NCBI GenBank assembly: GCA_023248835.1
Contig: JAHFDU010000135.1
Coordinates: forward strand, 1-9,896
DNA from: Myxococcales bacterium
GTDB taxonomy: Bacteria > Myxococcota_A > Polyangia > Palsa-1104
Direction of reading: 5' to 3'
DNA: 9,896 nucleotides
Shown here: piece by piece, positions 7,755-9,896 of the stretch
Layout of the letters: each line of letters starts with the position of its first letter
Numbering within the stretch: position 1 is the first letter of the stretch
The notes under the pieces: generated by a model
Database searches by the model: none
Told to the model about the DNA's origin: nothing
Seen by the model: the letters and a program-made list of their open reading frames with translations, nothing else
Program-made: the position numbers and the translations under genes

Positions 7755-9287
7755 CTACTGCGCAAGCGCAGAAATCTCCTCTGCACTGAGCGCGCGGGTG
7801 TAGATATGCAGGTCGTCGATGAGACCGTTCCAGTAAAACTGAGTGGTGCCCGGCACGGTCGCCGCTGCCGCGTAGGCACCGACTCGCTTGGGCAGTGAAA
7901 AATTGAGAACGGGAAAGGGCGTGAGGAGGGTGCCATTATAGGTGCTGCCGGTGACAACGCCGTCGTAGTAGGCGGTAAACTCATTGCTGTTGCGGACAAT
8001 TGTATAGTGGTGCCAAGCCCCAACCGGGGCGGGAATGATCGTGTTGTACAGGCTGTAGTGAAGCGGCACATGTTGGTAATGGCTCCACAGTTGCAGGATG
8101 TAGGCGGCGCCATTGTTGGTGAGTACCAAAGTGGCTGCGCCATCGTTCGCAACTCCGTCGCCTTCAAGATCGAAGAGATGTTGCGCAGTGCCAGCGGCGA
8201 TCGGAGCCGCGAGCTTGAACCAGACTGAGATCGTAAAATCGGTAACCAAATCGCTTCCGCCCGCGGGAAGGCTGACATACTGGGTGGTGCCGCTGAGCGC
8301 CAGTGCAGTGCCGCCGCCGGTCCTACCCGCTGCGTAGGTGGCATTGTGGAGCGTGCCGACAAATCCGTTGCTGGTCGAGTCTAAAGCGGAAGTGCCTGAG
8401 CCTTCGTCGAATCGATACCAGCTCAGCGAAGTGGCGTCGTCGAGGATCTCGCTGCTACTGCGAGCGTAGTTGCGAACGCGCACTTCGTCGATGAGACCGT
8501 TCAAAAATTGCGCGTTGCCGTTCCAGCGCCCGAGTTCGAGTGCATTGTCGGAAGCACCGAGGGGGCCGGTTCGGACCGCAGCGCCCGCCAGCTGGCCATC
8601 GACGAACAAACGTTCGGCGCTGCCGTCGTAAGTCATGGCCAGATGTTGCCAGTGCGCGGCGGTCGCAGGAAGGCTGCCAGCCAGCGACGGCTCAGGATAG
8701 GCAGAAGTGAGCGCGCCGGCGACCGAAACCGATAAGTTGAAACAACCAACTTTACCAACCAACATGGGCGCGGCAGCGTAGTCGGTAAGCTTGACCCAAG
8801 TTTCTACAGTAACCGCCGCCAGCGAGTTGAAGGCAGCGACGTTCGACATCACCACCGCGCCGGCACCGCTCATGCCGAGCGCGCTGCCGGAGAAACCACT
8901 GACAAAGGTTGATCCCAACAAGGCGCCGTCGTCTCCCAGACCTGAACTGTCATGGACAGTCATGCCGGCACCCTCGTCCAGTCGCCACCAGCCGACGAGT
9001 CCAGGATCGGTACACAAGCCCTGCACGCAGGCGCCGCTTTTGCAATCGGTGCCACCGGTGCACAGTTTGCGCTCGCCACATTTGCTGCAGCTCGAGCCGC
9101 CGCAGTCGACGTCGCTCCGGTTGGAATCACTTTGGGCCTCCCGACCGGGACGGTGGCAAAAGCCGTCGACGCAGGTTGACCCGATCTGGCAGTGGCCATC
9201 CCGGCAAGTCACACTGCACTCGACAAAGTCGGGAGCGTAACAGGCACCGAGCACGAACAAAGCGAACCAGGCGCCACGAATCAGCAC
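7755..9287 (-). CDS. Lipoprotein with Cys-rich DVDCGG module and two LamG (concanavalin A-like) domains
   Basis: From the chosen GTG at 9287 this is a 510-aa protein with a short lipoprotein signal peptide (MLIRGAWFALFVLGAC) and lipid-anchor Cys16. A Cys-rich segment follows to about residue 92, including DVDCGGSSCSKCG from Asp59, a module common in Myxococcota surface proteins. Two laminin-G-like jelly rolls follow: LamG1 about 96-285 (opening GLVGWWRLDEG, closing NGLIDEVRVRNYA from 263) and LamG2 about 288-510 (opening SWYRFDEGSG, closing NGLIDDLHIY from 487). LamG2 also has a possible Ca-binding loop (DLEGDGVANDG). LamG domains usually bind carbohydrate or protein ligands, so a surface adhesin or binding lipoprotein is the likely role. 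The frame stays open upstream to GTG 9440, overlapping the antitoxin stop by 8 nt and giving 561 aa. That start would put 51 residues before the signal peptide and is less likely, but it cannot be excluded. No strong Shine-Dalgarno precedes 9287. Confidence 0.85.
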   Translation of the reverse strand: MLIRGAWFALFVLGACYAPDFVECSVTCRDGHCQIGSTCVDGFCHRPGREAQSDSNRSDVDCGGSSCSKCGERKLCTGGTDCKSGACVQGLCTDPGLVGWWRLDEGAGMTVHDSSGLGDDGALLGSTFVSGFSGSALGMSGAGAVVMSNVAAFNSLAAVTVETWVKLTDYAAAPMLVGKVGCFNLSVSVAGALTSAYPEPSLAGSLPATAAHWQHLAMTYDGSAERLFVDGQLAGAAVRTGPLGASDNALELGRWNGNAQFLNGLIDEVRVRNYARSSSEILDDATSLSWYRFDEGSGTSALDSTSNGFVGTLHNATYAAGRTGGGTALALSGTTQYVSLPAGGSDLVTDFTISVWFKLAAPIAAGTAQHLFDLEGDGVANDGAATLVLTNNGAAYILQLWSHYQHVPLHYSLYNTIIPAPVGAWHHYTIVRNSNEFTAYYDGVVTGSTYNGTLLTPFPVLNFSLPKRVGAYAAAATVPGTTQFYWNGLIDDLHIYTRALSAEEISALAQ

Positions 9288-9432
9288 GATCCAACTAAAA
9301 TCGCCATTGTTTGGTGTCGACGCAAGAAAATTATCCGCAAACGCACCACGACTCTCGGGATCGAGTCGCAACAGCTGGTCAAGCGCGAGCTCAAGATTGC
9401 CACGCCCGATCCCCAGGCTCACCTGTCCACCA
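9288..9432. other. Spacer between antitoxin and LamG gene, possible promoter
   Basis: If LamG translation starts at 9287, this 145-nt stretch is non-coding and would carry its promoter. A GATAAT (minus strand, 9335-9330) could be a -10 box, but no matching -35 is visible. A 6-bp inverted repeat (CGACTC at 9349-9354 with GAGTCG at 9363-9368, 8-nt loop) lies here without a T-tract. If the GTG at 9440 is used instead, the stretch is coding. Confidence 0.3.
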
Positions 9433-9741
9433 CTAAACACCTTTGAGGCGTACGCGCTGATCGCGAAAAATGGCGGTCACTTCTAGTTCGCCACCAAGTG
9501 CCGCAACATAACGACGGAGAACGCTGAGCGTGTGATCTTCGCGTCGTTCGAACTCTGAAATATTGGCCTGCGCCATCTCGGCCGCCTCTGCTATCTCAAG
9601 CTGCGTTTTCCCGATCGCCTTGCGCAGCTCTGGCAGGTTCATCTCCAAGAGCAACTCGGCGGTGGCGCGAGCTTTTATTTCCGCTCGCTCTTCTTCGGAA
9701 AAACGCGAACGCATAACATCCTTCCACTTGTGCAACTTCAT
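9433..9741 (-). CDS. XRE-family HTH antitoxin (HigA-like) of a toxin-antitoxin pair
   Basis: This 102-aa protein has a charged N-terminal helical region (about 13-35) and a Cro/C1-type helix-turn-helix: LPELRKAIGKTQLEIAEAAE (36-55), then a recognition helix about QANISEFER (58-66), and a tail predicted to pack behind the HTH (LSVLRRYVAALGGELEV, 72-88). This is the usual form of HigA-like antitoxins that bind the toxin and repress the operon. The ATG at 9741 overlaps the stop of the upstream toxin gene in an ATGA, and an AAGGAG box lies 5 nt upstream inside the toxin gene, so the two are translationally coupled. Its stop lies just before the LamG gene on the same strand. The HTH call is firm; the antitoxin role rests on the neighbouring toxin. 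Confidence 0.9.
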   Translation of the reverse strand: MKLHKWKDVMRSRFSEEERAEIKARATAELLLEMNLPELRKAIGKTQLEIAEAAEMAQANISEFERREDHTLSVLRRYVAALGGELEVTAIFRDQRVRLKGV

Positions 9742-9896
9742 GGTGACTCCTTGTCATGCTCGCCACTTTTCTGCTCGGCGAGATACTCAGACCAAATCTG
9801 TTCCGATTTTTTGATCATCGCTCGATAAAAATCGTCGCTATTCTGTCCGGTCTTGTCGCCGCCAATAATCAGCACGACGTCTCGGCGTGGATCGAA
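9738..9896 (-). CDS. RelE/ParE-superfamily toxin (HigB/Gp49-like), 5' end outside window
   Basis: Only the last 52 codons and the TGA are visible; the frame is open to the right edge. The fragment has the conserved C-terminal pattern of phage Gp49-like/HigB toxins: FDPRRDVVLIIGGDKTG, then DDFYRAMIKKSEQIWSEYL. In that family the GGDKxG strand-turn and the following Tyr-containing helix end the RelE fold; characterised members cleave mRNA at the ribosome. Toxin-before-antitoxin order, as in higBA, and the 4-nt ATGA overlap with the HTH gene support the assignment. The N-terminal half, with most of the family's catalytic residues, is not visible, so activity cannot be judged. GC of 9781-9840 is about 38% (23 of 60), far lower than neighbouring genes. 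Confidence 0.85.
   Translation of the reverse strand, partial: FDPRRDVVLIIGGDKTGQNSDDFYRAMIKKSEQIWSEYLAEQKSGEHDKESP
9747..9752 (-). promoter_or_regulatory. Ribosome binding site of the antitoxin gene
   Basis: AAGGAG on the minus strand, 5 nt before ATG 9741 and inside the toxin coding sequence. It permits independent or coupled antitoxin translation. Confidence 0.7.

Noticed and set aside
7758..7771. Palindrome CTGCGC-AA-GCGCAG as bidirectional terminator
   Set aside because: It is short, lies within the LamG coding end, and has no T-tract on either strand.
8791..9240. Plus-strand open frame of 149 codons
   Set aside because: It is antisense to the Cys-rich and LamG1 region. Its Ser/Pro-rich translation has no motif.
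9349..9368. Inverted repeat CGACTC/GAGTCG as terminator after the antitoxin
   Set aside because: The stem is only 6 bp and no T-run follows on the minus strand. It may be chance.
1..9896. CRISPR array, tRNA, rRNA, insertion sequence ends
   Set aside because: No regularly spaced direct repeats, no cloverleaf-like or rRNA-like sequence and no transposase motifs were seen on either strand by reading.

Overview
The window looks like a piece of a Myxococcota (myxobacterial or related deltaproteobacterial) chromosome. This is inferred from gene content: a signal-peptide protein with a TPR pair and two membrane segments, a Cys-rich lipoprotein with a DVDCGG-type module and two LamG domains, and very large secreted repeat proteins. 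Local GC is mosaic (hand counts from about 38% to 73% per 60 bases). No RNA gene, insertion sequence or CRISPR array was seen, and no gap between genes exceeds about 150 bases.

Layout, left to right. (1) Positions 1-2585, minus strand: the first 861 codons of a very large exported SpvB-type protein. It starts at a GTG with a strong ribosome binding site and is open to the left edge, so its 3' part lies outside the window. After the SpvB domain come six FG-GAP/VCBS-like Asp/Gly loops about 73-89 residues apart. This is the order found in Tc-toxin B subunits and SpvB/RHS proteins. (2) Positions 2637-6866, minus: a 1409-aa predicted lipoprotein. It has an N-terminal propeller-like region, a central TIM-barrel-like glycosidase candidate (clan GH-A/GH42-like), a beta-galactosidase-trimerisation-like segment and a C-terminal beta domain. 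It lies 51 nt upstream of the SpvB gene on the same strand, so the two are probably one operon. (3) Positions 6867-6969: a short divergent promoter region with overlapping -10-like hexamers on the two strands. (4) Positions 6970-7752, plus: a 260-aa TPR/two-TM envelope protein. (5) Positions 7755-9287, minus: a double-LamG lipoprotein whose stop codon is 2 nt from the stop of the convergent TPR gene. (6) Positions 9433-9896, minus: a toxin-antitoxin pair, a RelE/ParE (HigB/Gp49-like) toxin cut by the right edge and an XRE-family HTH (HigA-like) antitoxin, with a 4-nt ATGA overlap.

How the genes may work together (inference): four of the six genes encode exported or envelope proteins, and the two largest are arranged as an operon. 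The most interesting candidate system is this pair: a surface lipoprotein combining a propeller with a glycosidase-like module, and an SpvB/VCBS (probably RHS) giant protein. It could act in attacking, binding or processing extracellular glycans or neighbouring cells. The toxin-antitoxin pair is a separate module. The low GC of the toxin fragment would fit acquisition by transfer, but this is weak evidence.
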